A stretch of DNA of 64,000 nucleotides from Okeania hirsuta (GCF_003838195.1 NZ_RCBY01000015.1:1-64000); one strand, 5' to 3'. Counted from the stretch's first letter, positions 25,363 to 35,250 are shown. Notes: generated by a model not told the origin, from the sequence alone. Numbers and translations: made by a program.

Positions 25363-26850
25363 ATGTTTTCTAACTACAAAAGGAAAATTACTAGATCCAA
25401 AATTTTCATCACAGCATTTTTAGCCGTAGTAATGCTGTTAGCTATTTTAGGGCAAATACCAGCCATAGCTCTAACTCCAGCCAAACATTATACCGAACTG
25501 GAATTTCCCCCACTACCAGAATTAGAAATACCAGAGTACACTCGCTTTCAACTTGATAATGGCATCGTTGTCTATCTCATGGAAGACCATGAATTACCCC
25601 TCATAGGTGGTAGAGCAATATTCCGGACAGGTTCAAGATTTGAACCAGAAAATAAAGCAGGGTTAGCAGACTTAACTGGTACTGTTATGCGTACAGGTGG
25701 TACAAGTAAACATTCCCCTGACAAAATAAATCAAATACTCGAACAAAAAGCAGCAGTAGTAGAAACAAGTATCGGCGGTACTGCTGGTAGTGCCAGATTT
25801 AGTTGTCTCACTGAAGACTTGACAGAAGTATTTGGATTATTTACCGAAGTAATTCGCGAACCCGTATTTGCTCCAGCAAAGCTAGAGTTTTACAAACAAC
25901 AATGGCAAGGTGCAATTGCTCGTCGGAATGACGACCCTGAATCTATTGTTGGTCGTGAGTTCCAAAAATTGATTTATGGAGCACAAAGTCCTTATGCTCG
26001 AAACGTTGAATATGAAACCCTCAACAACATTTCCCAGGAAGATTTAATTGATTTCTATGCTAAATATTTCCATCCTGAGAATATAATTTTGGGAGTAGTA
26101 GGAGATTTTCAGACAAAACAGATGCGATCGCTCATTACAGAAAAATTTGGCAATTGGCAACCAAGCATTAAAGCAGTGAAACCTCCCCTACCAAATGTTA
26201 GTCAAGCTCAAGTCGGTGATATGTTTTTTATTGACCAACCTCAGCTAACTCAAAGTTATGTACAAATGGGTCACTTAGGCGGAAAATTAGATAATCCTGA
26301 TTATACAGCTTTGAGTGTAATGAATGAGGTACTTAATGGTTTGGGGGGACGCTTGTTTAATAATATTCGATCGCGTCAAGGTTTAGCTTATTCAGTTTCT
26401 GCTTATTGGAGTCCTAACTATGATTATCCAGGAGTATTTATAGCTGGGGGTGAAACACGTTCGGATGCAACTGTACCATTTATCAAATCTGTTAATGAAG
26501 AAATTGAACGTATTCGCACTCAACCTATTACAAAAGAAGAACTGACCCATGCTAAAGATTCAACTCTCAACTCATTTATTTTCAACTTTCAAGATCCAGC
26601 TCAAACTTTATCCCGTTTGATGAGATATGAATATTATGATTATCCTAAAGATTTTATTTTCCGTTATCGTCAGGAAATAGAAAATATTACCGTTGAGGAT
26701 GTGCAAAGAGTAGCTCAAAAATATTTGCAACCAGACAAAATTGTAACTTTAGTGGTTGGTAATAAAGAAGCAATTCAACCACCTCTGAGTAGTCTCGGAA
26801 ACGATCTTAAAATTACTTCAATAGATATCACAATTCCAGAACCTAGTTAA
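25363..26850 (+). CDS. M16 family protein, inactive partner subunit
   Basis: About 496 residues. A signal peptide (RSKIFITAFLAVVMLLAILG, ending AIA) precedes an M16 fold with TRFQLDNGIVVYLMEDHELP near the start. Where the zinc motif HxxEH is expected it reads GLADLTGTVMRTGGT, so the metal ligands are absent. The C-terminal part keeps the conserved GGRLFNNIRSRQGLAYSVSA. By analogy with known M16B pairs, this is the non-catalytic half that closes over substrate with the preceding gene product. The start at 25363 follows a GTTCCCTATTCCC repeat and has no clear Shine-Dalgarno; an upstream in-frame start at 25240 runs through repeats and is unlikely. Confidence 0.87.
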   Translation: MFSNYKRKITRSKIFITAFLAVVMLLAILGQIPAIALTPAKHYTELEFPPLPELEIPEYTRFQLDNGIVVYLMEDHELPLIGGRAIFRTGSRFEPENKAGLADLTGTVMRTGGTSKHSPDKINQILEQKAAVVETSIGGTAGSARFSCLTEDLTEVFGLFTEVIREPVFAPAKLEFYKQQWQGAIARRNDDPESIVGREFQKLIYGAQSPYARNVEYETLNNISQEDLIDFYAKYFHPENIILGVVGDFQTKQMRSLITEKFGNWQPSIKAVKPPLPNVSQAQVGDMFFIDQPQLTQSYVQMGHLGGKLDNPDYTALSVMNEVLNGLGGRLFNNIRSRQGLAYSVSAYWSPNYDYPGVFIAGGETRSDATVPFIKSVNEEIERIRTQPITKEELTHAKDSTLNSFIFNFQDPAQTLSRLMRYEYYDYPKDFIFRYRQEIENITVEDVQRVAQKYLQPDKIVTLVVGNKEAIQPPLSSLGNDLKITSIDITIPEPS

Positions 26851-26880
26851 TTGAAGTAGGGAGTTGAGACTCAACCCCAT

Positions 26881-27180
26881 CCTCTGTCAGACACTGATGA
26901 TGCCACGGCAGACACTGATGATGCCACGGATACAGGGATAAAAAAGATGATGTCACGGATGTCAGACACTGGTGATGCCACAGATACAGGGATAAAGATG
27001 ATGCCACGGATGCCAGACACTGATGATGCCACGGATACAGGGATAAAAAAGATGATGTCACGGATGTCAGACACTGGTGATGCCACAGATACAGGGATAA
27101 AGATGATGCCACGGATGCCAGACACTGATGATGCCACAGATACAGGGATAAAGATGATGCCACGGATACACGGATCTAAA
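26881..27180. repeat. Minisatellite, 105-bp period
   Basis: About 2.6 copies of a 105-bp unit starting GACACTGATGATGCCACGG at 26,911, 27,016 and 27,121. Each unit is itself made of two related halves (GCCACGGATACAGGGATAAA and GTCACGGATGTCAGACACT). Because 105 is a multiple of three, several long open frames cross it on both strands; they are artefacts. It grew from the left arm of the inverted repeat around the GxxExxY gene. Confidence 0.92.
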
Positions 27181-27874
27181 GATTGGCTAATCTGTATATC
27201 CGTGGCCAAATCCTGGTCTAGCTATAGGGGTTGGAGGTTATGCCAAAATAGTTTTAGATTTTTTTCTTGATCTGAAGGTGCAAATATGAGAGGTAGAGTC
27301 AAAGCAGTACATGAGGATTTAACCTATAAGATTATTGGGGCAGCTATGACTGTTCATAATAAGTTGGGGCCTGGTTATCGGGAAGAAATTTATCAGCGAT
27401 CGCTTGAACAACAGTTAACAAATGAGGGAGTTGGTTTTAAACCTCAAGAAAAATTGCCTATTTATGAATCGGATAATTTGTTGGGCTTTTATATTCCTGA
27501 TTTCATTGTTGAGGAAGAGGTTATTTTAGAAATCAAGGCTTTTGCAACTTTGCATCAAAAGTATTTAGGCCAAGTGATTACTTATCTCAATCACACAGGT
27601 TTGTCTATTGGTTTATTGATTAATTTTGGCGATCGGAGTTTGCGGTTTCGGCGGGTATTTCCCTCTCCTTCCGCTCTCAAGTATCCTCGCAATTATCAAT
27701 GGATTTATGTCCCTGACTGGTTGAAGGCACAAAAGCAGCAACAGCAGTGGGATGATCTTCCTTTTTAAGGTGTCACTGCCATCCCCATTGCTAGACCAGG
27801 ATTTGGCCACAGATGTACGGATTCACCAATCTTTATCCGTTCTTTATCCGTGTATCCGTGCCATAATCAGTGTC
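27152..27874. mobile_element. Inverted-repeat cassette carrying a GxxExxY gene
   Basis: The left arm (27152-27230) and right arm (27783-27874) are imperfect mirror images over about 80-90 bp. They share GCCACGGATACACGGAT, AAAGATTGG, and GGCCAAATCCTGGTCTAGC read in opposite directions. The only gene between them is the GxxExxY protein. The layout is that of a small mobile cassette without its own transposase. Confidence 0.75.
27286..27768 (+). CDS. GxxExxY protein
   Basis: A 160-residue protein of the GxxExxY family: the defining motif is GPGYREEIYQ (about residues 28-37), followed by LLGFYIPDFIVEEEVILEIKA. The latter, with D and ExK spacing, resembles a PD-(D/E)xK nuclease core. The biochemical role is not established. 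The gene is bounded on both sides by an inverted repeat rich in ATCCGTG, a context in which I believe such genes often occur. ATG at 27286 has GAAGG ten bases upstream. A C-terminal Gln-rich stretch (KAQKQQQQW) precedes the stop. Confidence 0.88.
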   Translation: MRGRVKAVHEDLTYKIIGAAMTVHNKLGPGYREEIYQRSLEQQLTNEGVGFKPQEKLPIYESDNLLGFYIPDFIVEEEVILEIKAFATLHQKYLGQVITYLNHTGLSIGLLINFGDRSLRFRRVFPSPSALKYPRNYQWIYVPDWLKAQKQQQQWDDLPF

Positions 27875-27896
27875 TGGCAATGGTTGAAATTTGCTC

Positions 27897-27978
27897 CCCA
27901 CACCTCCCACACCTCCCACACCTCCCACACCTCCCACACCTCCTACACCTCCCACACCTCCCACACCTCCCACACTCT
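27897..27978. repeat. ACCTCCCAC 9-bp tandem repeat
   Basis: Nine or so copies of the nonamer ACCTCCCAC with one variant (CCTACACC) lie downstream of the GxxExxY cassette. They are too short and without spacers, so this is not a CRISPR array. Confidence 0.9.
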
Positions 27979-28021
27979 CCCTCTATTTTTAAATAGATCC
28001 CATAAGGGTTCTATACAGTGT

Positions 28022-28852
28022 TTACAATTGCTTAGGGTTTGAGTCCCCATCCACTTCTTCCTTCTTCAACAAAGCGCGAGCGATCGCTTCTTCAGACAAT
28101 TCTTCAATATTACTCAAAACCACCTTTGCCCCTGCCTCCAATAGTTTTGCACTATAAGTCTCTCGCCTTGTCTGACTTTCCTGCACATGGGGAGGCAACA
28201 CACCCACCCCTATCCAATTTCTCGACGGCATCGCTAGACGAGCATTCTCCACCGTATACATATCTCCCACTGTATCGCCAGCATAAATCACAGGTAGATT
28301 TTCAGCTAAACCATTCTGTTTTTCCAATGTCTCCAATACTGCAAATAACCCCGTGGGGTCAGGTTTTCCTGGTCCATCCTCCATCGCCACTACTACAGGA
28401 GAACTCAACCCTAACTTACCTTCCAAAACATAAGCAGCTTCTGCGCGCATTGCCCCACTAAAAAATCCCCAAAAAAATCCTGCTGCTGTCAATCTCTGAA
28501 AATAATCAGAACTCACTAACAACGGTTCCGTACAAATATAACCAGTCCAATTATCTTCATGTGGACCTCGATAACGAGACTGAAAAAAAGCCACTAACTT
28601 TTGATAATCTAAACCAACATCCTCTCTTTTTTGACCTTGGCCTTCAAAATACCGATAAATTAACTCTCGCGAAGCCTCCCAGTCATTATTCCAAACTCCC
28701 TCAGATTTTAGTTGGTCAATATCTGTCAAAGTGGGGCAAAAAGCGCCGGATGTAAAATGCTCTACCGTATCCGCGATCGCCCGTCGATAAGACCCTCCAA
28801 CATTCCGAATTACACCATCAATATCAAAAACTAAAATTGCTTTGTCCATCAC
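28022..28852 (-). CDS. TIGR01548-type HAD hydrolase
   Basis: A 276-residue cytosolic HAD-family phosphatase of the cyanobacterial/plant TIGR01548 kind. Motif I is LVFDIDGVIRNV (both Asp residues present) at residues 7-18. Motif II is in FFSGAMR, with the Lys of motif III in GPGKPDPTGL and motif IV in IYAGDTVGDMYTV. The substrate is unknown. The start ATG at 28852 is doubled (MMDK). It is convergent with the GxxExxY gene and divergent from the PSRP-3 gene, with only 71 bp between the starts, so the two probably share a promoter region. Confidence 0.88.
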   Translation of the reverse strand: MMDKAILVFDIDGVIRNVGGSYRRAIADTVEHFTSGAFCPTLTDIDQLKSEGVWNNDWEASRELIYRYFEGQGQKREDVGLDYQKLVAFFQSRYRGPHEDNWTGYICTEPLLVSSDYFQRLTAAGFFWGFFSGAMRAEAAYVLEGKLGLSSPVVVAMEDGPGKPDPTGLFAVLETLEKQNGLAENLPVIYAGDTVGDMYTVENARLAMPSRNWIGVGVLPPHVQESQTRRETYSAKLLEAGAKVVLSNIEELSEEAIARALLKKEEVDGDSNPKQL

Positions 28853-28923
28853 TCAATTTCCGTGGTAAGATTAAATATTGTGCAAAGTTTTGAAATAAGC
28901 CTAATATTGGCTCTGGAGGTAAA

Positions 28924-29223
28924 TTGTCCAAATTTATACTTAAAGTAGTTTGGTTAGAAGATAATGTAGCACTTGCGGTAGATCAAGTGGTAGGAAATGG
29001 TACTAGCCCCTTAACTTGTTACTTTTTCTGGCCTCGTAATGATGCTTGGGAAGAATTAAGAAAAGAAATAGAAGCCAAACATTGGATTAATGAATCAGAC
29101 CGGGTCGATCTTCTCAATCAAGCTACTGAGATAATTAACTACTGGCAAGAAGAGGGAAGAAGACGGCCAATGACAGAAGTTCAATCAAAATTTCCAGAAA
29201 TAGTTTTTACAGGGACTAATTAG
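28924..29223 (+). CDS. 30S ribosomal protein PSRP-3 (Ycf65)
   Basis: A 99-residue ribosome-associated protein of the small subunit found in cyanobacteria and plastids. The diagnostic segments are all present: [31 protein letters not shown]-like [30 protein letters not shown] and [12 protein letters not shown]. The start is TTG at 28924, supported by a strong GGAGG five bases upstream and by alignment of [11 protein letters not shown] with the family's normal N-terminus; no ATG is available. Confidence 0.92.
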   Translation: MSKFILKVVWLEDNVALAVDQVVGNGTSPLTCYFFWPRNDAWEELRKEIEAKHWINESDRVDLLNQATEIINYWQEEGRRRPMTEVQSKFPEIVFTGTN

Positions 29224-29331
29224 AAGTTAAAAGTAAAAATTAACTTCAGACTTCCTTCTTCAACAATAGTTAGTTGATGTCAATAATATTATACTAAACT
29301 GTCAAAAAATTAATTAAAGCAGAATCTGCTG

Positions 29332-30405
29332 ATGAACCAGGAACAGACATTATTCATAAGTGACCAACTGCCACTTGTAACTTCTCCAGCTATTCTCAAA
29401 AAAGCTGTTATATATAAGCTTGATAGCTATATTTCAGGAGGTGGTGAGTTGGCATTTCCATGTCTGCCTGGTATGCTTGAGCATTACATAAATATTGTAG
29501 AAAGCTTATTTTCTCACCTGGGTAGACCAATGCCCAAGGAAAGACAACTACAATTGCGTCAAATGATAGAAAGGAAGTTGGCAGAGGGGTTTAATATTTC
29601 TACAAGTTCAATATTAGTTATTCAGTATGAATTAGTGAAGCCTCCCAAAAAAGGTATGGCTTGCCAAGTAACTGTTCGTAGCCCAACTTTAGAGGAACAG
29701 TACAAGTCTTGGGTAGAGAAGAGAAAGCCTCCCTTGTTTGGTTCTCACCCTGATGCTAGAGTATTAGCAACTGTGGCAGAATTTCGTAAAAACACTTCAT
29801 TAAAAATATTAGATGTGGGTGGGGGAACGGGTAGGAATGCTTTACCTTTGGCACGAAAAGGTCATTCTGTAGATGTTTTAGAGTTAACGCCTGCTTTTAT
29901 TGAACAGTTGCAAACAGCGATCGCTACAGAAAATTTATCTATGAATGTGGTTAAGGGAGATATTCTCGACCCACTGACACGAATGCAGCCAGCTTTTTAT
30001 CAGTTGTCGATCGCCACAGAAGTAGTATCTCATTTTCGCGATGTAGAGCAACTGCGGTTATTTCTAGCAAAAATGTCTGATTTTATTTGTCCTGGTGGTA
30101 TGCTTCTGTTCAATATATTTTTAACCGTAGATGGGTATGTACCGGATGAGTTAGTCCGAGAGATGGCACAGTTATCTTGGTCGAGTTTGTTCACTGCTAA
30201 GGAGTTTGCCACAGCGATGCATGGTTTACCCTTAGCGATCGTTTCTAATGAGTTAGTTATAGAATATGAACGTCAACATCTGCCTCAAACAGCTTGGCCT
30301 CCTACAAGTTGGTTTGAAAGTTGGGCGACTGGTAGAGATATATTTCCTCTAGCTAATGCTAGACCACCTGTAGAGTTGAGGTGGATATTATGTCGGCGAA
30401 TGTAG
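29332..30405 (+). CDS. SAM-dependent class I methyltransferase with N-terminal helical domain
   Basis: A 357-residue cytosolic enzyme. Residues about 1-130 form a helical domain of unknown role. The Rossmann methyltransferase domain follows with motif I ILDVGGGTGRNALPLARKG (about residues 161-179), the acidic loop VDVLELTPAF and a post-motif VVKGDILDP. The substrate is not predictable; the N-terminal domain suggests a specific small molecule or protein partner. ATG at 29332. Confidence 0.82.
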   Translation: MNQEQTLFISDQLPLVTSPAILKKAVIYKLDSYISGGGELAFPCLPGMLEHYINIVESLFSHLGRPMPKERQLQLRQMIERKLAEGFNISTSSILVIQYELVKPPKKGMACQVTVRSPTLEEQYKSWVEKRKPPLFGSHPDARVLATVAEFRKNTSLKILDVGGGTGRNALPLARKGHSVDVLELTPAFIEQLQTAIATENLSMNVVKGDILDPLTRMQPAFYQLSIATEVVSHFRDVEQLRLFLAKMSDFICPGGMLLFNIFLTVDGYVPDELVREMAQLSWSSLFTAKEFATAMHGLPLAIVSNELVIEYERQHLPQTAWPPTSWFESWATGRDIFPLANARPPVELRWILCRRM

Positions 30406-31096
30406 TCATTTCAGTTATCAGTTATCAGTTATCAGCACCTTCTGTAATAAGGAGGCTTGAAAATATGGAATCTTCTTTTCTCTTGGTCTGATGGATATGG
30501 CTCCCAGACCTCGCCATCCCACCCTACGGGAAGCTCCGAAGATCGACCGCTTTTTATCCTCTGAAAAGGGGAAGCTTTAGACCACAATTTTTCGGTAAGC
30601 GAAACTGTACAAATACTTACTACCAAAATCAATAGGACTTGATCTAAATAAAGTATTTCAGGGTATCAAAAAAAATAGCTTCCTCAAGTAGAAGAAGCTG
30701 AAACTAATTACAACACACAAACCAATAAAATAATCATTAACGAACAAGTTAATACTTAATTTATCCATCTATAACATTAGCAGCTATTTCAGTTTTTTTA
30801 TGTGAAGATCCGATGAAGATACTGAACAGTTTTATGAAGATTTTGTAAAGACACAGCAGATATATCACTTTTGTCCTGAAAAGAATGCCAAATGTAATAA
30901 AGTGATGTGACAATAGTCAAGATTTCAAAGAGGGTTTTCAAATAGATAGACTACAGTTGTCAAAGCATTCTCCTACTGCCTACTCTGTAAGGACATTTTG
31001 AAAGTCTGCTGTTCCCTGTTCCCTATTCCCTATTTCCTAGCGCGTAGCCCTGTAATTGCTATATATTTAAAATTGCAATCTGCAACAGATGAACCT
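30406..31096. other. Gene-free stretch
   Basis: About 690 bp without a supportable gene. It contains an AGTTATCAGTTATCAG repeat directly after the methyltransferase. A G/C-richer 120-bp patch (30,490-30,600) could be a structured RNA or a mobile-element end, but no family is recognised. GTTCCCTATTCCC repeats lie just before the next gene. Confidence 0.4.
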
Positions 31097-31744
31097 ATGT
31101 TTCAACAAACAGTCTGGATAGCAAGGCACGGAAACCGCATCGACTTCGTAAACCCCGAATGGTTTAACACTGCTGAAAGACCATACGATCCTCATCTGTC
31201 GGATGATGGTGTCATTCAAGCCAAACAACTGGCAAACCGTTTAGTTGGGGAAAATATCACTCAAATTTTTTCCTCTCCCTTTCTGCGAACCGTACAAACT
31301 GCCAATGAAGTAGCAGAAGTTCTTGATTTACCTATTAAACTAGATTGGGGCTTGTGTGAATGGTTAAATCCAGAATGGATGCCTGCTATGCCAGAAACTC
31401 TATCCCTAGAAATAATGGCCAAAGCTTACAAAAGAATAGATCTTTCTTACAATGCAGGCACTCCCCAATATCCTGAAACTTGGGAAGCTTGTATGAAGCG
31501 CACTGGAGAAACTTCTCAAGGTCTAGTGGCACAGTTTCCCACAGAAAATATTTTATTACTGGGGCACGGAGCTTCAGTTATTGGCACTGCTGCAGGATTA
31601 GTAGGTGAAATTGCTAAGATGGAAATCAAAGCCTCTGTTTGTTGTTTAGTTAAAATTGTTCGTGAAAAACAACAATGGGTCATGGAATTAAGTGGGGATA
31701 CTTCTCATCTAGATAATATAGAAACCAATGTCAGGTTTGTTTAG
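31097..31744 (+). CDS. Histidine phosphatase family protein
   Basis: A 215-residue member of the phosphoglycerate-mutase-like (histidine phosphatase) superfamily. The phosphoacceptor motif is ARHGNRIDF at residues 8-16, with the second catalytic His in LLLGHGASVIG. FSSPFLRTVQTA carries the conserved Arg. It resembles the UBASH3/Tup1-like branch by length and by the WLNPEWMP segment; substrate unknown. Upstream ATG-less frame is repeat sequence, so ATG at 31097 (MFQQTVWIARHG) is taken as start. Confidence 0.87.
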   Translation: MFQQTVWIARHGNRIDFVNPEWFNTAERPYDPHLSDDGVIQAKQLANRLVGENITQIFSSPFLRTVQTANEVAEVLDLPIKLDWGLCEWLNPEWMPAMPETLSLEIMAKAYKRIDLSYNAGTPQYPETWEACMKRTGETSQGLVAQFPTENILLLGHGASVIGTAAGLVGEIAKMEIKASVCCLVKIVREKQQWVMELSGDTSHLDNIETNVRFV

Positions 31745-31898
31745 CCTAACTCATAGTTGAGTTTTGAGGAAAGCCATAAAAAGCGTTAAAATATAATTTC
31801 GATAGAAGTTTGATAACTATTGTACCAGGATTTTTATGCCTGTGAATAGTTATCAACATTAGTGATGAAAATGTATTTTTTTTACGCTATTTGATTTT

Positions 31899-32660
31899 AT
31901 GGCAGGACACAGTAAATGGGCGAATATTAAACGCCAAAAAGCTAGAGTTGATGCCGTTAAAGGCAAAGTGTTCGCTAAAATTTCTCGCCAGATCATTGTT
32001 GCTGCCCGTAGTGGGGCTGATCCGGCTGGTAATTTTCAGTTGCGTACAGCGATAGATAAGGCAAAGGTGGCAGGTATTCCCAATGATAATATCGAGCGGG
32101 CGATCGCTAAAGGTTCTGGTCAGTTCAATGATGGTAATGAACTTGAGGAAATTCGTTATGAAGGTTATGGGCCAGGTGGGATAGCGATTCTGATTGAGGG
32201 ACTTACAGATAATCGTAACCGTACAGCAGCAGACCTCAGAAGTGCATTTACTAAAAATGGAGGTAATTTAGGTGAGACTGGTTGCGTAAGTTGGATGTTT
32301 AACCACAAGGGTGTGGTGACTATTACAGGGTCTGTTGATGAGGATGAATTATTGGAAGCATCTGTTGAAGGAGAAGCGGAATATTATGAAATGATTTCTG
32401 AAGAAGATTTTCAGGGTGCAGAGGTATTTACTGAAACTACTAATTTGGAAAATCTTAGTCAGATGCTACGAGGTAAAGGTTTTGATGTGAGTGAAGTTGA
32501 GTTTCGATGGATTGCTAGTAATACTGTTGAGGTGACAGAATCAGACCAGGCACGATCACTCCTCAAGTTAATGGATGCTCTTGACGATCTTGATGATGTG
32601 CAGAATGTGACAGCTAATTTTGATATAGCAAATGAACTTATTTCTGCTGCTTTAGTTTAG
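31899..32660 (+). CDS. yebC: YebC/PmpR family protein
   Basis: A 253-residue cytosolic protein of the near-universal YebC/PmpR (TACO1-like) family. The N-terminus MAGHSKWANIKRQKARVDA is diagnostic, followed by KAKVAGIPNDNIERAI, GPGGIAILIEGLTDNRNRTA and FTKNGGNLGETGCVSWMF. Members have been described as DNA-binding regulators and as factors that help ribosomes through proline stretches; which applies here cannot be told. Standard length, no partner gene. Confidence 0.95.
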   Translation: MAGHSKWANIKRQKARVDAVKGKVFAKISRQIIVAARSGADPAGNFQLRTAIDKAKVAGIPNDNIERAIAKGSGQFNDGNELEEIRYEGYGPGGIAILIEGLTDNRNRTAADLRSAFTKNGGNLGETGCVSWMFNHKGVVTITGSVDEDELLEASVEGEAEYYEMISEEDFQGAEVFTETTNLENLSQMLRGKGFDVSEVEFRWIASNTVEVTESDQARSLLKLMDALDDLDDVQNVTANFDIANELISAALV

Positions 32661-33388
32661 ATTATTTTTTCCCAGATAATTCTGGGAACAATCTAACTAT
32701 AATTAAAAGCATAAACTCTCATGGAAATAAAGATGGTTTTTCAACTGGAATCTCAAAAGCACTCAACTGTGTTGGATATCAACTATCCATCAGCACAGTC
32801 TTAAATGGTAATTTTTTATTATTTACCGCACATAAAATCATTGATTCCAGATGATCTATTTTTGTTTTTTTATCAGTATCTGGGTCATAAATTCGATAAT
32901 CTATGAGCCAAAATTGTTCGATTTTTAGATTGAAATATATACAATTTACTATTCCTAAGATCTGCAGTGGAATTATTTATACAATGTGGGACTTACACAA
33001 AATAAAGCGGCGTTGCTGAATCAAGGTATGAAAATAAAAACTGAAGAATCTCAAATATTTGTCATTAATATAGTTTAGCAATCGCCAAAAAATACAAATC
33101 ATACCCCAAGTCAGCAACGCTACTAAAGCCACAAAATTGGCTCAAATATAGATAGGCAGAGGCTTTTACCTCAAAAAGGCATAAATCCTGAATAAGCACG
33201 GGTTCTAGCCATTTTTAAGGCATCGACGTAATTCCCTTTATAGTTAAACAAGCCATTAAAAATTGGCCAATTTTAGTTAGGTTTAAGTAAGCTTCTTTGT
33301 ACGGTTTTTGTACACATTTCCATATTTTTTCATCTGTCTAGTAAAGAAAGAAGGTTGAAAAGTTGTAAACTCGTTATTTTAAATTATA
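32661..33388. other. Gene-free stretch before tRNA-Gly
   Basis: About 730 bp. It opens with an 8-bp hairpin (TTCCCAGA/TCTGGGAA at 32,675-32,694) that has no T-run on the plus strand. It also carries a GTGGGACTTACACAAAAT end (32,986) of the family H variant and a CGGCGTTGCTGAATCAAGG...GTCAGCAACGC hyphenated inverted repeat (33,008-33,119). No gene is seen. Confidence 0.45.
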
Positions 33389-33459
33389 AGCGGGTAGGGG
33401 GAATCGAACCCCCATCATTAGCTTGGAAGGCTAAGGTTTTACCACTAAACTACACCCGC
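33389..33459 (-). tRNA. tRNA-Gly (anticodon UCC)
   Basis: The reverse complement folds into a complete cloverleaf. The acceptor stem is GCGGGTG/TACCCGC, the D-arm contains TTTAGTGGTAAAAC, and the anticodon stem TTAGC/GCTAA encloses the loop CTTCCAA with anticodon TCC. The T-arm is GGGGGTTCGATTCCCCC. The discriminator base is U and CCA is not encoded. Reads GGA (and probably GGG) codons. It stands alone. Confidence 0.96.
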
Positions 33460-33548
33460 AGTTGTTTCTTTACTATAACACACTTTTCTAGAATTGCAAC
33501 AAGTCCAGAAGAAAAAATTTTTAGATCATATTTACTGCCATCTGAGCT

Positions 33549-34110
33549 TTAAGTTATAGAGTCTCGACTAACTACAAAACCTAAAACCTCTTGATCTATA
33601 CCTTTCAACTTCAGATACCCAGACTTTTTCACCTCTCGACTATCCACATAGTTAGCAACAGTCTGCGATACCAAAATTGTATTTGGCTCTGCAGCTTCCT
33701 GTAGCCGAGCTGCAATATTTACCGATGGGCCAATAGCTGTATAATCAGACCGCTCTGCACCACTAAACATTCCCACTACAGCATTACCCTGATGAATACC
33801 ACAACGAAACCTCACTGGTGAAGCCCCATTCGGGCCAATTAACACCAGATTTTGTCACCTCTCATTTAATTTATCCAATAATTTATCCAAAGCTTTTAAC
33901 ATGGCCCTAGCTGAAGCCACTGCTCATTGCACCTGCTCATCTGCTGTCAACTCTTCAGGTGAACCATAAATTGCCATCACAGCATCTCCCACAAACTTAT
34001 CCACAGTAACACCATTAGCAAAAATGGCTTTTGTCATCTCTGCTAAATATTCATTTAACAACTCACCTATTCTACGAGCTTGCAAAATATTCGACCAGTG
34101 TGATAATTTG
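33549..34110 (-). pseudogene. Adenylate/guanylate cyclase catalytic domain, decayed
   Basis: On the minus strand a class III nucleotide cyclase domain can be read: VTVDKFVGDAVMAIYG, then ASARAMLKALDKLLDKL, FRCGIHQGNAVVGMFSG, YTAIGPSVNIAARLQ and a C-terminal KGIDQEVLGFVV. At least two in-frame stops interrupt it (after TADEQVQ and after DKLNER). Only the last 98 codons remain open. It is probably the C-terminal effector domain of the hybrid sensor whose remains lie at 35,260-36,131, separated from it by a transposase remnant and repeats. Confidence 0.8.
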
Positions 34111-34139
34111 ACACCATGTTAGCGGAGCTTTGGGTTAGC

Positions 34140-34600
34140 AAAATTCCCGGTCTCCAATCATCACAAGTTGATCTTTTTTCAATCAACGTCAAACTGGCCA
34201 AATAACTGCCTTCTGTTGTCCTAAATTACTACTACCTTTTTTTTCTCAAACTTGCCAATAAATAGATGAGGCTCGTTTTTGGTAGATAACTCCTATGACA
34301 AATATATTCTGATCTGTCCATTGTGTTCTATCTATAGTTAGAATTAATCGACTACCATCAGAAAATTTTCTACTGATAATCATTGTAATCATAGGGAACC
34401 AAAACAAGGCAAGACTTCAGGAAAATAATCTTAAAAATCTTTGTATATGTTTTCGACGGCTTTCAGATTTAATGGGCCAAGGAAAACAAGCTGCCAGCCT
34501 TTCTATTTTGACAGTTTTTTGGACAGTAATTAACCTGGGCGAAAATTTTTCAAGTTGGAAGTTGAGTATTGGTCAAAGATTGTGGAAAATATGATTCATA
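34140..34600 (-). pseudogene. IS4-family transposase remnant
   Basis: Minus-strand fragments VQKTVKIERLAACFPWPI, ESRRKHIQRFLRLF, LILTIDRTQW (catalytic-Asp region of a DDE transposase) and the following VIYQKRASSIYWQV, SSNLGQQKAVIWPV, LVMIGDREF match the N-terminal half and first two catalytic regions of IS4-type transposases. Several stop codons and the missing C-terminal part show that it is dead. It sits between the cyclase and kinase remnants. Confidence 0.75.
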
Positions 34601-34681
34601 CAATGATAAAAATTGCATTTGGGTCGGTCTCTGTGTGTAAGTGGACCGACTTTTTGAGCATAAAATGTGGCTGATGGCTAC

Positions 34682-34812
34682 TATAGCAATGTGCGCTGGC
34701 ATATTGACAAATTACAATAACTGTCCAATAGCTAGAAGTCTTATATTATCGGTTTTTTATTCCCCCTTCCGGAGCTGTTGCCTTCCGGAACTGTTGCCTG
34801 CGCATAGCGCTA
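34682..34812. mobile_element. MITE-like element, family D, copy 2
   Basis: It begins TATAGCAATGTGCGCTGG and ends GCGCATAGCGCTA. The interior TAGCTAGAAGTCTTATATTATCGG matches copy 1; the heptamer block here contains CTTCCGGA variants. Confidence 0.72.
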
Positions 34813-35023
34813 GATCAATAATTGACATAAAAATCAACTCAAATTAGGGAACAAGGGTGAGGTACGGGAAGTGTACCTCACCCTTCTCTACAAATGATGA
34901 TCATGATCAAACAGGAAAAATCTTTTTGATACAGAGTTTTAATAGTTGAAACCCTTATATCACAATAGTTTTGAGGTGCTTTTCACCCCGTGAGCCACAA
35001 TATTGTCACAGAAAGCTACGAGA

Positions 35024-35250
35024 TTATACCAATTCCCATGCATTAATGCTATATTTCCGATGAACTTCAGTTATTAAGTAATAATAATCGTTTAGTAATG
35101 TTTATAACGATTATCGGCATTAAACCAAGATATCTTATCTCTTTTCACCCTACTCCCTACTCCTTTTTCCCCTCCACGGTCGGGGTTAGGGGTGGGTCCC
35201 TACTCCCTACTCTCAAAAAGATGTAGCAATACTTTTGAGTTTGATATTAC
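35024..35250. mobile_element. MITE-like element, family E, copy 2
   Basis: Ends TTATACCAATTCCC and AGTTTGATATTAC, with an interior inverted relative to copy 1 (TTATTAAGTAATAATAATCG, GGCATTAAACCAAGATATC, CTACTCCCTACTC). About 227 bp, non-coding. Confidence 0.6.

Noticed and set aside
26843-27270. Overlapping open frames on both strands
   Set aside because: Produced by a minisatellite with a 105-bp period (multiple of three); composition is repeat-driven.
27897-27978. Short direct repeats resembling an array
   Set aside because: A 9-bp microsatellite without spacers.
28039-28755. Plus-strand open frames
   Set aside because: Antisense to the clear TIGR01548 HAD gene.
30432-30632. 66-codon minus-strand frame after the methyltransferase
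   Set aside because: No recognisable family and no ribosome-binding site; probably a structured or mobile-element end.
32675-32694. Hairpin after yebC as terminator
   Set aside because: The stem is good but no T-run follows on the plus strand.
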